Shown one piece after another: positions 33,304-43,275 of a stretch of DNA of 63,123 nt. The DNA is from CAWGCE01 sp964480915. GTDB taxonomy: Bacteria > Planctomycetota > Planctomycetia > Pirellulales > Pirellulaceae. The DNA is taken from assembly GCA_964480915.1 (NCBI GenBank), contig CAYZRS010000031.1, positions 1 through 63,123 of the forward strand, read 5' to 3'. How positions within the stretch are numbered: position 1 is the first letter of the stretch; every line of letters starts with the position of its first letter. A program made the position numbers and the translations under genes. The notes under the pieces were generated by a model that saw only the letters and a program-made list of their open reading frames with translations, was not told the origin of the DNA and ran no database searches.

Positions 33304-35187
33304 TTATTGATCCTGCGTGATTTCAATTTGGACGTGGGTGCCGCCCGGTTTCAAGACGGCCTGCGTGGCCGCTTTTCGACCTTGGTGGTCGACGTTGATG
33401 TGGTAATCGCCTAAGAAGCCACGCACCTGACAATGGCCCTCTGCATCGGTCGCGGCCGTTTCGTCAGTCGACCATTGGCGTTTGACCAAGTCGACAAAGA
33501 CTTGTCCCGACGGTTTGAGAGACCAGTCACGACGCCACAGGGCGGCTGCCGGTTTCCAGTGAGCGTTTTCCCAGAAGCCCCATTGGACAATCGAAACAAA
33601 GTTGGGGTGGCTGAAGGTTGCGATTAGCACGTCGCGGTAATAGTCTGCCTGCAACTGCTCGTCATCGCCGGTTTCGACGTCAAACTCGCTCAATTGCAAT
33701 CTTGGCGCGATCTTGCCGAAATCGTCGTAGACGGAAAGTAATTCGACCGGCGGAGTCAGCGATGTCAACTCGAAGTGAGCCATGAACCCGACGGTGTCGG
33801 GAGCTTGGCCATGATCGTTTAGGAAGCGAATGACCCGTTTGTATGGTTCGCGCTTGTATCCATTCGGAAGGACTTTGCCTTCGTTGATGGAATGGCGAGC
33901 GTCCGGGGCGAGCCTCCTGGCTTCTTGTAGGAGCTGCGCATAGATGTCGTAGCCTCCGTACTCGATTTCATAGGTGTGTTTCCCCCAGCCGATGATGTGG
34001 TTGATCGTGTCCCATTCCGACACGTAGTCTGCTGTCTGCGGCAAGACGTCGGCCATGTGGTTCCACAGCCATTGACGGTGCGCCTGCGGCCGGCCAACGA
34101 ATTCTCGTTCTGATTCATTGAAGTCGATGGCGCCCCAGGCGATATAATGGCCGCGAATGGCAATGTCATGCGACCGCAGCCAAGGGACGGCTCGTTGGGC
34201 AAAGTTCGTATAGAGCTGTCTGCCCAGCGGCGTATCGCTCGTCATCTCTTGCCATTTGTGCGGTCGCAGTTCACTTTCAAAAGTGACGGTGTTGAAATGT
34301 TCTTTGACGACATCACGATACTTTTGCGCATCCGCCCATGACGATGTGATCGCGGTGCCGCCGCGCTCGCGGGTGTAGGGAAATGCTGCTTCCGGTAAGC
34401 CGAGGAGCTGTGCATCGACCACATTGCCGAATCCGAACGCGTGCCGCTGCATCTGTACGTTGACGTTCGCGTTTGGGATCGGCTTGCCGCTCGCATCGAC
34501 CACTTGCACGGTAAGGTCCGACTTGCGGATCGTCTCGATCCGAGCCAGCGCTTCCTGACGCCAGGCCGCGTTGGGTTCGCGTCCAGCGTAGGTGACAGCC
34601 GATCGGGGAAGAACGGCGATGTCGATCTCGCCACCGTAGTCAATGCAGCGGAGATCGGCGATTTCGATCGCCGGTCCGGAATTTCCCACGTCGATGCTGA
34701 TGAAGGCGTTTGCGGCATCGATGTCGGAGGGCGCCTTGAACGCTCGTACGTGCTGCTGCCAATCGCGGTAGGCGGATAGCTTCAGCTTGTAGTAGGGTGG
34801 TTGCGATCCCGCTCGCACGGCAATCGTCGTCGGCCCCGGCTCGCCTCCTGATTGGGGCCGGCGGATCCAAAACGACAACAGCAAAGTGCTATCCTTGGCT
34901 GCTGATCGAACGAGCGGCACCTCCCAATGCACCTGTTGCCTAACTCTTGGCCGTGTCGCGACACTCACTCGAAAGGCGCGTGCGAATGGCATCTCTTTGA
35001 TGGTATTCCAGCCGCCTTCGGTGGCGGCCTGTTGGGCACTGAACTGGAAACGGGCCGGGTCTGCGAACGTTACGAGGTCGGTGCCGCCCGGCGGCGGCGT
35101 GATGGGCTCGGCGGCTTGAGCAGAGAAGCCCATGGGACTAAGCAGCGCTGCCCAAAGAAGAGTCAGCGTTAGATGTCGCTTTACCAT
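33304..35187 (-). CDS. GH10-like secreted protein with His in place of the acid/base Glu
   Basis: The 627-residue protein has a signal peptide (ending AQAAE), an N-terminal carbohydrate-binding-like beta-sandwich (about 30-190) and a GH10-type TIM barrel (about 215-560). GH10 landmarks are present in altered form: ESELRPHKW for ENEMKW, IRGHYIAWG for the IRGHTLVWH strand, and LSEFDVE with the nucleophile-position Glu at 501. The acid/base motif WDVVNE is WDTINH, so Glu is replaced by H397; a Glu follows at 436 in INEG, the strand after it. The spacing 397 to 501 is normal for GH10. Annotation as a xylanase would be unsafe. The start, ATG 35187, is one base after the sulfatase stop and has AAGGGAAG upstream, so the two are coupled. 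Confidence 0.88.
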   Translation of the reverse strand: MVKRHLTLTLLWAALLSPMGFSAQAAEPITPPPGGTDLVTFADPARFQFSAQQAATEGGWNTIKEMPFARAFRVSVATRPRVRQQVHWEVPLVRSAAKDSTLLLSFWIRRPQSGGEPGPTTIAVRAGSQPPYYKLKLSAYRDWQQHVRAFKAPSDIDAANAFISIDVGNSGPAIEIADLRCIDYGGEIDIAVLPRSAVTYAGREPNAAWRQEALARIETIRKSDLTVQVVDASGKPIPNANVNVQMQRHAFGFGNVVDAQLLGLPEAAFPYTRERGGTAITSSWADAQKYRDVVKEHFNTVTFESELRPHKWQEMTSDTPLGRQLYTNFAQRAVPWLRSHDIAIRGHYIAWGAIDFNESEREFVGRPQAHRQWLWNHMADVLPQTADYVSEWDTINHIIGWGKHTYEIEYGGYDIYAQLLQEARRLAPDARHSINEGKVLPNGYKREPYKRVIRFLNDHGQAPDTVGFMAHFELTSLTPPVELLSVYDDFGKIAPRLQLSEFDVETGDDEQLQADYYRDVLIATFSHPNFVSIVQWGFWENAHWKPAAALWRRDWSLKPSGQVFVDLVKRQWSTDETAATDAEGHCQVRGFLGDYHINVDHQGRKAATQAVLKPGGTHVQIEITQDQ

Positions 35188-35188
35188 T

Positions 35189-36676
35189 TTACTTCCCTTT
35201 GGTTTTCATCGGCACATTGGTCGTCTTGATTCGGCCCGCTGCATCGAGCTGCCGTGAGAGTTGAGAAACCAAATCGGCCTGCTGCGGTTGCAAAGCTAGG
35301 TTTGCTGGAGGCGATGGAGTCTGCTGGCAGTCGTAGAGTTCTCGAGCGACGATTTTCTGCGTACCCCATTGGATCCACTCCGTGTACCGCCAGCGGTCGT
35401 TTCGTAAACTGTAACCCATGGTGGAACCACGCTGATACTGACTGACAGCGAACGATCGGAAGTTTTGGCTTGGGTCATCAAGAACTGCTGCGAAGCTCTT
35501 TCCGTCACAGGAAGCGGGGATGTCGCCTGCAGTGAGAAAAGCCAAAGTGGGAAAGAGGTCCACGATTTCTACGAGCGCCTTGGTTCGTTGTCCTCGTGCG
35601 CGACCAGGGGCCGACACGATCAGCGGGACGTGTGTGTCCAATTCGAGATTCGTGTGCTTGCACCACATGCCGTAGTCACCCAGCTTGTAACCGTGGTCTC
35701 CCCAAAGGACGACCACGGTGTTCTCGCGCAGTCCGAGCCGATCGAGTTCGGTCAGAACCTTGCCGACTTGGGCATCGGCAAAACTTACAGCGGCGGCGTA
35801 CCCGTGCAGCAGCTCACGCGTCAACTCATCGGAAAGATGTCCTTCGTCGGGTACCCCGCGATAGCTTCTCAGCTCGTGCCATTTTGTGAAGGCGATTTGG
35901 GGTGCGTCAGCGGGGCGTTCCCGTTGGGGTACGACGAATTGATCTCTTTGATAGAGATCCCAATAGCGCTGCGGAGCAGCGAAGGGAAGGTGCGGTTTGG
36001 AAAAGCCGACGCACATGAAGAAGGGTTTGTCCTTGTTTCTGCGCAGGGACTCGATCGCCATCTGTGCAACGATTCCGTCACGATAGCCGTCGTCGTCCGT
36101 TGCAAACATCTCGGTCGCGGGACCTTTGCCGGCCGCTCGCAATTCGGCCGTCGCGAGCTTCTGCTGCTGGGCCTCCGCAACACGTCGTTCGATCGCCCGG
36201 ATCGTTTCGGGGTTGGCATATTTGTGAGTTGGGGGTGGTGGGAGTTCCGTCCACGACGTTTTGTCATCCACGAAATGGTGATAGACCTTCCCCAGAGATG
36301 CGGTGACGTATCCTCGTTGTTGAAAGTAACGTGGCATCGTCAACGTCTCGTTCGAGACCCGCCGTAACGGTGTGAAGAGATCGCAGATTCCCGTGTGGTC
36401 GGGGTACTGACCTGACAGCATGCTGATTCGTGAGGGAGCACACAGTGCTTGCTGGCAATAGGCGCTTTCGAACAGCAGCCCGTCGGCTGCCAACGCGTCG
36501 ATCGAGGGACTATGAATGGAATCGACGCCATAGCAGCCCAATTCCGGTCTCAGATCGTCGACGAAGATCACCAAGACATTTTTCTGGGGCGTCTCGGCCG
36601 CCAGCGGCGCAACGAAAAAGGCCATCGCCACGAGCGCGGACAAGATACAAGAGACGGAGGCCGAAACGAGTTGCAT
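35189..36676 (-). CDS. Sulfatase, iduronate-2-sulfatase-like, canonical CAPSR
   Basis: From ATG 36676 the protein is 495 residues with a signal peptide (MQLVSASVSCILSALVAMAFF to AAE). It shows VLVIFVDDLRPELGCYG, typical of iduronate-2-sulfatase-type S1 enzymes, with the Asp pair for calcium, HSPSIDALAADGLLFE and the canonical formylglycine motif C79-A-P-S-R83 followed by the LSGQYPDHTG segment. VVLWGDHGYKLGDYGMWCKHTN carries the later metal and substrate residues. The frame continues 96 codons further 5' (to 36964), and ATG 36865 is another candidate, but only 36676 gives a signal peptide at the N-terminus; its ribosome site is weak. It is the first gene of the minus-strand group with the GH10-like protein. 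Likely substrate: a sulfated uronic acid or rhamnose, by context only. Confidence 0.9.
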   Translation of the reverse strand: MQLVSASVSCILSALVAMAFFVAPLAAETPQKNVLVIFVDDLRPELGCYGVDSIHSPSIDALAADGLLFESAYCQQALCAPSRISMLSGQYPDHTGICDLFTPLRRVSNETLTMPRYFQQRGYVTASLGKVYHHFVDDKTSWTELPPPPTHKYANPETIRAIERRVAEAQQQKLATAELRAAGKGPATEMFATDDDGYRDGIVAQMAIESLRRNKDKPFFMCVGFSKPHLPFAAPQRYWDLYQRDQFVVPQRERPADAPQIAFTKWHELRSYRGVPDEGHLSDELTRELLHGYAAAVSFADAQVGKVLTELDRLGLRENTVVVLWGDHGYKLGDYGMWCKHTNLELDTHVPLIVSAPGRARGQRTKALVEIVDLFPTLAFLTAGDIPASCDGKSFAAVLDDPSQNFRSFAVSQYQRGSTMGYSLRNDRWRYTEWIQWGTQKIVARELYDCQQTPSPPANLALQPQQADLVSQLSRQLDAAGRIKTTNVPMKTKGK

Positions 36677-37051
36677 GGGAATCGTCGTTCTGTCAGGGGC
36701 TGGGTGGGTGTGAGTTGCGGAGGAATCGTTTTTATCGGCAGTGATTTGGACGCGGCGGCAACGCGGCAGACGATCGATCCATTCATCGCCTCCAATGCCA
36801 GCAGGAATGCTCGACGTAGCGCGGCTGGCGAGCGTGATCTTCTGAACGTGATCTTCTTTTTCCATCTGCTGTCGCTTGTAACCGAAAAGGACCAGCGCGT
36901 TGAGATTGACGTGTATCGTGGCCAACAATGACGCGGGATTCCAGAGGGCGTCGCAAAATGACAATAAAACGACAACGGGAAAAGAACAGTAATTTACCTA
37001 TACTGACGTGGTTAGGAGGCAAGACGATCTTCAGTCGGGTGAGGAGGGACG
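36677..37051. other. 375-bp divergent intergenic region
   Basis: The region lies between the sulfatase start on minus and the giant GH10-like gene on plus. It contains operator copy f at 36949-36965, 87 bp before the plus gene and 273 bp before the minus gene, so one site could serve both. The minus-strand frame over it is an N-terminal extension of the sulfatase that I do not accept. Confidence 0.5.
36949..36965 (+). promoter_or_regulatory. Candidate operator copy f, CGTCGCAAAATGACAAT
   Basis: The site lies 87 bp upstream of the giant GH10-like gene and in the same orientation. It keeps the eight-base core, and 14 of 17 positions match copy a. The divergent sulfatase operon begins on its other side. 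Confidence 0.58.
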
Positions 37052-40000
37052 GTGCGATTCTTCTTAGAGTCAATCGTGGGGCATGGTGGCTCCTTCTTGG
37101 AAAGTTCCAGTCGAAAAGGGAGCGGCTCCCGATCTTCCGGGCACTCCGCGCTCCAAATCGAACCGCTGGAGGATCGCCAGATGTTGGCGGCCGATGTCGG
37201 GTGGGTAGGCAGCTACTTTGCTGGTAGCACTCCCAATGCGACGCCGACGGTGCTGCGACATGATGCACTGATCGATTTTGATTGGGGTGAGCGCTCTCCG
37301 TTGGACAATGTCAACGACAGCGACGGCTTCTCGGCGCGCTGGGAATCTCACCTGAGAAGCGATCATACGGCGACACACCAGTTGATCCTGCGGACGAACC
37401 CTGATGATGGGTTGCGGTTATGGGTTGATAGCCAGCTGACGGTGGACGCTTGGGATGGCGCTGGTACCGATGAGCTGATCGCCAACGTTTCGTTGGTGGC
37501 GGGTCAGGCGAAAGATGTCCGGCTGGAGTACCGTGATATTACGGGGCAAGCGCGACTGTGGGTCGGCTGGACCAGCCCCGAGTTACCGAAGGAGGTGGTG
37601 GGTCCAGAATGGACACCGCTCTCGGCAGCTCAGCAAGATCTCGTCGAAGGTGCTTCTACACGAGGAGCGCTGTTCGAACAGTTGGCTGCGGTTGGCTCCG
37701 ACTTTCTTGACACGGGTGATGTCGAGCACTCGGACGTCGCCAGCGGCGCTAACGTCTTGTCGTTCAACACGACCGCAGGTTCCACGACTCATCCGGCTCA
37801 AAGGACGCGTGGATACATTGTGCCCGAAAATTCGGGGACATATCAGTTTCGAATCTCGGGTGGCGACGCCAGTCGATTGTTGCTGGCCGATGACGCGTCG
37901 CCCGGTTTGGCGCGGGTGATTGCGTCGGCCGATTCGCCGACCGTGCCTGGCCAATGGAGTGTCGATTCCAGTCAAACGTCGGCTCCCGTCAAATTGCTCG
38001 CTGGGGTCCGGTATTACTTTGAGGCCCGGCAGACGGAGAGCGGAACCTATGAAGGCTTAGACGTTCAATGGAAAAGAGGAGCGTTGAATTGGGAAGCGAT
38101 TCCGCATGATCGACTGAGGCCAGTGCAAGGTGAAATCGGCGTCCGCGCTGTCGTCTCGGCCGTTAATGAAACCGACGATTCGACAGTCCTGACGTACGAT
38201 GTGTCTCGGACGGATGACTTTGGTCGTGATCTCGTCGTCGATTTGAATTATGGCGGCACCGCGATTCGAGATGTCGACTATTCTGGCGCCGCGCCGACCG
38301 TGACGATTCCTGCTGGTCAGCGTTCTGCGAGTGTCGACCTGACGGTGGTCAGTGATGGTGTGGATGAGGTGCTGGAGACGATCGAGGTCAGCGTGGCTGG
38401 ATCGGGCGACTATGCACTGACGTCGCCGGTGCGTACGAGAACGACACTCTCCATTTTTGGCAATCTGATCCCCGCAGGCAATTCATTGATTGCGGACGAC
38501 CCGCTCGACTTGTCGAATATCGCCTCGATCAATGGGACGAGCTATGCCTCGTTCTCGAATCGAACGGCTGTGGATGAGAACGGCGGCACGATTAATGGAA
38601 CCGTACTGGTGGTCGATACGACATCGACGCCGCCTAGTGATACGTCCATCTGGGCGCGATGGGATATCAACCAGGATGTTGCCGAGTCAGAGACTTTATA
38701 TGCAGAATTTTACTATCGCAGGGTTGGGACGCTGTGGAGTCAGGTGACCTTTAATGTTCGGACCACATCGCCATTTCGCGATTTCGGCAAGACCGAAGTA
38801 ACCGCCAAGGGGTTTTGGCAACGTGCCCAAATTCCCATTTCGCTCACGGATCCCATTCTGAGTTCGGCGTCTCGCGTCGAGATGTTCTTGGGGACGAACG
38901 TGGCCCAGGTCGAAATTGCCAACTTTGAGGTGAAGCGCTTCGTGGACAGCATCGATGATGCGGTCGCTGCGCTGCCTGTCGATGCCGGTAATCTCGCCGA
39001 TACAGACATCCGCGTTGGACAGGGCACATTCGCGACGTTTACCGACCGAACGACGGCAGCCTCGGAACAGGTGCCATTCAACAATGCGCTGACGGTCGAT
39101 GTGCATACCACCGCGACTTTTCTCACGCAGATCAGGGCTGGCTGGTACAGCGATATCGCCATCGAAGAAGGCTCGATTGTGACGGTGGAAGTCTGGTTGC
39201 GAACGGACGACTCACCTTTCGATGTCCGTCTGCAGGTGGAGCAGTCGCCTGCCGTGAACCGCAATCTGCTGAGAGAAAACTTGTCCGTTACGAACGAATG
39301 GACCAAACATCAATTCACGATAACGGCCAGGCAAGCAGCGCAACCGGGTGAACTGCGATTTGAAGCGCTGTTTGGACGGAGCCTAGGTACCCTCGAAATT
39401 GGCGGTATCCAGATCTGGGATCAAGGCGCGGCGCCTGATCTGACTCAGCACTTGCCACAGAGCTATCAGTCGTACGCGGAACGAGACGCCGACAGCGATT
39501 GGCGGTGGGAGGCACGAGAGAATGTGCTGGCCAATCGTCGGCATCCCTTAACGGTCAATGTTACCAACCTTGCCGGTGCGCCGATCTCCGGAGCTACGGT
39601 CGAAGTAGATCAGATCGAACACTCGTATGGATTCGGCAACATCTTGAGAACCGAATTCATCAGTGACATCGGCGGAGGTCAGGCCTCCGATCCGGCGTCG
39701 CAGCGTCATGCAGCAATTGCTTCGCGACTGTTTAACACGATTACGATCGCTAACGGAATTCGATGGGTTCCATGGGACTTAGATCGAGAACGTGGAATCG
39801 ACACGGTCGATTGGGTTAATGACAACGTCGACTCGCTGCACGGGCACCATTTGACCTGGGGTCAGCTATCCATGATCCCTTCGGCCGTACGAAACGAATA
39901 CAACCGTTTGCGGAACGATGTCAGCCAGGCGGCGGCACGAGAGTATTTGCGCACGGAACAGTTGGACCATGTGGCAGATATCGCTTCGGAACTGGGCGGC

Positions 40001-41770
40001 ACAATCGCAGGCACCAATCTGCCAAAGGTCGCGCACTGGGACACCGTTAATCATCCGGTGCTGTTGAAAGAAATTTGGAACATCCTTCGTGACGGCGGTC
40101 CATTGGCCGATCCCATCGGCGAAGTGTTCGACGCTGGTAAAGCGAATTCTCATCCCGACACCTTGCAGATGATTAACGAGGGTCAGACGATCGAGTTTGT
40201 CGATATTCCTCGACGAACAGAGTACTACAACCTCATCGCCGACCTCTTGGCCGATGGGAAGCCGGTCGAGGCAGTTGGGTTCATGAACCACTTTGGCCTG
40301 GCCGATGCCCCTTCACCAACTCAGTTCAATGCTCACCTAGATGAATTTGCCACGCTTGGTTTGCCCTTGGGGATGACCGAGTTTGATATCAATTCCACCG
40401 GTACGGATCTGCAAACGCAAGCCGATTGGTCGGAAGATTATTTCTTGAATGTATTTGCCAATCCGGCCACTGAATTCATCATCGGTTACGGTTTCTACCA
40501 ACTTGCTCATTGGCGTCATGACGTCGGGGGGCATTGGTACAACTCGGATTGGGAAGCCAAACCAAACGGCGAAGTGTTTGTTGACCAAGTCCATCGCGAA
40601 TGGCAGACGAATACGGTCGGCTCGACACGCACTGACGGGACGTATCAGACGCTTGCCTTTGATGGGCGTCAGCAGGTCACCGTGACCTACGATGGGCAAA
40701 CCTACGAGGCGGTCGCGGAAGTCGATCCCAATGGCGGCGTGGTCAATATCCAGATCGACAGCCCCACCATTGTTGACGACGGCACGCGCATCGAGGCCGA
40801 GTGGTTTGACGCAGGTGGGCAAGGCATTGCCTATCACGACACCACTCCAGGGAACACCGGCGGACAACTGCGGCTGGATGAAGATGTGGATATCGGTTCC
40901 AACAACGACGGCGGAGTGCCAGGCTACAATGTTGGCTGGATTCAGGATGGCGAATGGCTGGAGTATTCGGCCGGGGTGGTTGCCGGATGCTACGACATTT
41001 CGGCCCGGGTGGCCTCTGCCAACGCCAACGCTGGTTCGATGACGCTACAGATCGGCGACGGCAACACGTTCATCGATTTGGGAACGGTTGATGTTGAAGA
41101 GACCGGCGGCTGGGATACTTGGACGACGCTGTCGTTCGGGCAAATCGACCTCGCTCCTTTCGCTGCGTTTGATACTGTTTTCCGATTGGAGATGACCGGT
41201 GGACAATTCAATGTCAACTGGTTCGAGTTTGCGACACCGCTCCCCGGCGATTACAACCGAGACGCGATCGTGGATCAAGGCGACCTGGTCGTGTGGCAAA
41301 ATACCTACGGTTCGACGACGGAACTGGCCGCGGATGGAAACTGCAATGGAATTGTCGATGCGGCCGACTTCACCATTTGGCGAGACAACCTGACGCCAGC
41401 GCAACCACCCATCGGGAAACGGCGTGATTTGTTTGACATGAGTAGCGACGTCGCGCTGCCCGCGATTGCCAGAGGCAACTTGCTGAACGGTGAATGGCAA
41501 CGCGAGCCGATGAGTGGCCTTGCTCACGAACGGGATCAGGCGGTGGGCGAATTGCTTGGGACGACAGCCTGGGACGCGTTGCGTCCTGCATCTCGAGCCC
41601 AGCGGCCGCTTGGTGCCGCCACGGTCCATGACAAATGGCTGGATGACTTGGAGCTGGAAGACGATTCGCAGTCGGTCAAGAACGCGATCGACATCGCCTT
41701 GACGGCATGGAGCGAAGATCCCCGCGAGCTGCTCGCTAAGGTGCGCGGGCATCATGATGGGGCTCGTTGA
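37052..41770 (+). CDS. Giant exported multidomain GH10-like protein with CBM6 and dockerin
   Basis: The 1572-residue protein starts at GTG 37052 behind GAGGAGGG. It carries the planctomycete export motif IEPLEDRQMLAADV. Rough layout: PA14 (52-190), PA14-like (203-356), Calx-beta (363-467), two CBM-like beta-sandwiches (477-633, 643-793), GH10-like barrel (806-1180), CBM6 (about 1244-1393, RIEAEWFDAGG and GWIQDGEWLEYS), dockerin (about 1399-1450), and a charged C-terminal tail. In the barrel the acid/base motif reads WDTVNH with H1001 where Glu is expected, E1043 follows in INEG, and the nucleophile-position E1110 is in MTEFDIN. The usual WHSQ histidine strand is GHHLTWGQL. It shares these features with the protein at 33304-35187. 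It is probably cell-surface or secreted and binds the polysaccharide. Confidence 0.9.
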   Translation: MRFFLESIVGHGGSFLESSSRKGSGSRSSGHSALQIEPLEDRQMLAADVGWVGSYFAGSTPNATPTVLRHDALIDFDWGERSPLDNVNDSDGFSARWESHLRSDHTATHQLILRTNPDDGLRLWVDSQLTVDAWDGAGTDELIANVSLVAGQAKDVRLEYRDITGQARLWVGWTSPELPKEVVGPEWTPLSAAQQDLVEGASTRGALFEQLAAVGSDFLDTGDVEHSDVASGANVLSFNTTAGSTTHPAQRTRGYIVPENSGTYQFRISGGDASRLLLADDASPGLARVIASADSPTVPGQWSVDSSQTSAPVKLLAGVRYYFEARQTESGTYEGLDVQWKRGALNWEAIPHDRLRPVQGEIGVRAVVSAVNETDDSTVLTYDVSRTDDFGRDLVVDLNYGGTAIRDVDYSGAAPTVTIPAGQRSASVDLTVVSDGVDEVLETIEVSVAGSGDYALTSPVRTRTTLSIFGNLIPAGNSLIADDPLDLSNIASINGTSYASFSNRTAVDENGGTINGTVLVVDTTSTPPSDTSIWARWDINQDVAESETLYAEFYYRRVGTLWSQVTFNVRTTSPFRDFGKTEVTAKGFWQRAQIPISLTDPILSSASRVEMFLGTNVAQVEIANFEVKRFVDSIDDAVAALPVDAGNLADTDIRVGQGTFATFTDRTTAASEQVPFNNALTVDVHTTATFLTQIRAGWYSDIAIEEGSIVTVEVWLRTDDSPFDVRLQVEQSPAVNRNLLRENLSVTNEWTKHQFTITARQAAQPGELRFEALFGRSLGTLEIGGIQIWDQGAAPDLTQHLPQSYQSYAERDADSDWRWEARENVLANRRHPLTVNVTNLAGAPISGATVEVDQIEHSYGFGNILRTEFISDIGGGQASDPASQRHAAIASRLFNTITIANGIRWVPWDLDRERGIDTVDWVNDNVDSLHGHHLTWGQLSMIPSAVRNEYNRLRNDVSQAAAREYLRTEQLDHVADIASELGGTIAGTNLPKVAHWDTVNHPVLLKEIWNILRDGGPLADPIGEVFDAGKANSHPDTLQMINEGQTIEFVDIPRRTEYYNLIADLLADGKPVEAVGFMNHFGLADAPSPTQFNAHLDEFATLGLPLGMTEFDINSTGTDLQTQADWSEDYFLNVFANPATEFIIGYGFYQLAHWRHDVGGHWYNSDWEAKPNGEVFVDQVHREWQTNTVGSTRTDGTYQTLAFDGRQQVTVTYDGQTYEAVAEVDPNGGVVNIQIDSPTIVDDGTRIEAEWFDAGGQGIAYHDTTPGNTGGQLRLDEDVDIGSNNDGGVPGYNVGWIQDGEWLEYSAGVVAGCYDISARVASANANAGSMTLQIGDGNTFIDLGTVDVEETGGWDTWTTLSFGQIDLAPFAAFDTVFRLEMTGGQFNVNWFEFATPLPGDYNRDAIVDQGDLVVWQNTYGSTTELAADGNCNGIVDAADFTIWRDNLTPAQPPIGKRRDLFDMSSDVALPAIARGNLLNGEWQREPMSGLAHERDQAVGELLGTTAWDALRPASRAQRPLGAATVHDKWLDDLELEDDSQSVKNAIDIALTAWSEDPRELLAKVRGHHDGAR

Positions 41771-41849
41771 CGTGATTCCATTACTTGTTGACGGCGTGGC
41801 CGTTGCATCGTTCACGCTGTCGTGCCCACGATTTTAGTCTGCCTTTCCT

Positions 41850-43232
41850 ATGCTGAAACGATTCCTAGCGCTTCTGCTGTTCCAAATGTCAGCTCTGCTG
41901 CTGTCTGCTGAGGAGCCAGCGCAGCGTCCTGATATCGTTGTCTATTTGGCCGATGATCTTTCGGCAGCCGACTTGCCGCTTTACGGCGGTAACAACATTC
42001 AGACTCCCGCGATAGATAAGTTGGCTGCGGACGGGACAACGTTTGACTGGGCGTTCGTGGCCAGCCCTTCGTGTGCCCCCAGTCGAGCAGCGCTGCTCAC
42101 AGGTCGCATGCCGGCTCGCAATGGCGCCGAAGAAAATCACACGTACCCACGAGTCGAGGTGCTTCGACTGCCCATGATTTTGAAAGAGCTCGGGTATCAG
42201 ACGGCTGCCTTCGGGAAAGTGGCCCATTCGCGAAGCGTCCCGGAATTTCATTTCGACACGTACGATTTGAAAAAGGAGATTGTGGAACTTCGCGACTCGG
42301 TCGAGTCTTTTCTGGTGAACCGCAAAGATCGTCGGCCGCTGGCATTGTTTGTCGGGGTTTCGGCTCCACACGTTCCGTGGCCGAATGAATCTTCTGTTGA
42401 TCCCGAGTCGATCTCTTTGCCGCGAAAGTTGCTCGACACGCCGCGGACTCGAGTTCAGCGGTCACGCTATTTGCAAGAGGTAAAAGATCTGGATGCCTAT
42501 CTTGGCGAACTGCGAGCGCTTACGGAGAAGTACCTGTCGGAAGATCAGATGTTCGTCTTCACGAGCGATCACGGCGCCCAATTTCCATTCGGGAAATGGA
42601 CACTCTACGATGAAGGAACGCACGTTCCGCTCATTGTGACCCAACGGGGAAGGATTCGATCTGGCAGGCGAACTGCCGCAATGGTCAGTTGGATCGATAT
42701 CTTGCCAACGTTGATCGAAACCGCAGGAGGCACGGTTCCCGACGGACTGGACGGTCGCTCGTTCGCCGCCGTGCTGGACGGCAAGGCCGAGGCTCATCGT
42801 AAACGAATCTTCACGACGCACAGCGGAGATCGGAAGATGAACGTCTACCTCAGTCGGGCGATTCGCACCGATCGGTTCAAGTTGATCTACAATCCGCATC
42901 CGGAATTCGCCTTCACCACTCATATCGACCTATTACTACGCAAAACGTCTGGCGACTATTTCAAACAATGGACCGACATGGCCGAAACGGATAAACGAGC
43001 AGCCGAGGTTGTCGCCCGCCATCACGGTCGACCGACGTTCGAATTGTTCGACCTGCATCACGATCCTGATGAACGCACCAACCTTGCTGGTAAAGCGAGC
43101 CTCAGTTCGATCCAGGATGAGTTGTTTGCCGAGCTGAAGTCGTGGATGAAGGAACAAGGGGATAAGCTTTCCGTCTTTCATGAACCATTGATGCTCAACG
43201 CTCCGGAAACCTGGGTTGCTCGAGAACATTAA
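41850..43232 (+). CDS. Sulfatase with canonical CAPSR motif
   Basis: The 460-residue protein has a signal peptide (MLKRFLALLLFQMSALLLSAEE). It then shows DIVVYLADDLSAADLPLYGG with the Asp pair, QTPAIDKLAADGTTFD and the formylglycine motif C75-A-P-S-R79 followed by LLTG. Later, FTSDHGAQFPFGKWTLYDEGTHVPLI supplies the metal-site Asp-His and the substrate Lys/His. This small S1 layout resembles the N-sulfoglucosamine sulfohydrolase/atsG group. It lies 79 bp after the giant GH10-like gene and 43 bp before another sulfatase, all on plus, so co-transcription is likely. Substrate not readable; a sulfated rhamnose-containing polymer is inferred from context. Confidence 0.92.
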   Translation: MLKRFLALLLFQMSALLLSAEEPAQRPDIVVYLADDLSAADLPLYGGNNIQTPAIDKLAADGTTFDWAFVASPSCAPSRAALLTGRMPARNGAEENHTYPRVEVLRLPMILKELGYQTAAFGKVAHSRSVPEFHFDTYDLKKEIVELRDSVESFLVNRKDRRPLALFVGVSAPHVPWPNESSVDPESISLPRKLLDTPRTRVQRSRYLQEVKDLDAYLGELRALTEKYLSEDQMFVFTSDHGAQFPFGKWTLYDEGTHVPLIVTQRGRIRSGRRTAAMVSWIDILPTLIETAGGTVPDGLDGRSFAAVLDGKAEAHRKRIFTTHSGDRKMNVYLSRAIRTDRFKLIYNPHPEFAFTTHIDLLLRKTSGDYFKQWTDMAETDKRAAEVVARHHGRPTFELFDLHHDPDERTNLAGKASLSSIQDELFAELKSWMKEQGDKLSVFHEPLMLNAPETWVAREH

Positions 43233-43275
43233 GCAGCCTCGCCGGACCTGCGACCGAATTTCAAGGACACAGAAA

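Noticed and set aside
33304..35187. Annotation as endo-1,4-beta-xylanase
   Set aside because: The GH10 acid/base Glu is His and the WHSQ strand is altered, so function cannot be transferred from xylanases.
41045..41815. 256-codon open frame on minus over the 3' end of the GH10 giant
   Set aside because: Overlaps CBM6 and dockerin coding sequence in the antisense direction; no plausible start signal.
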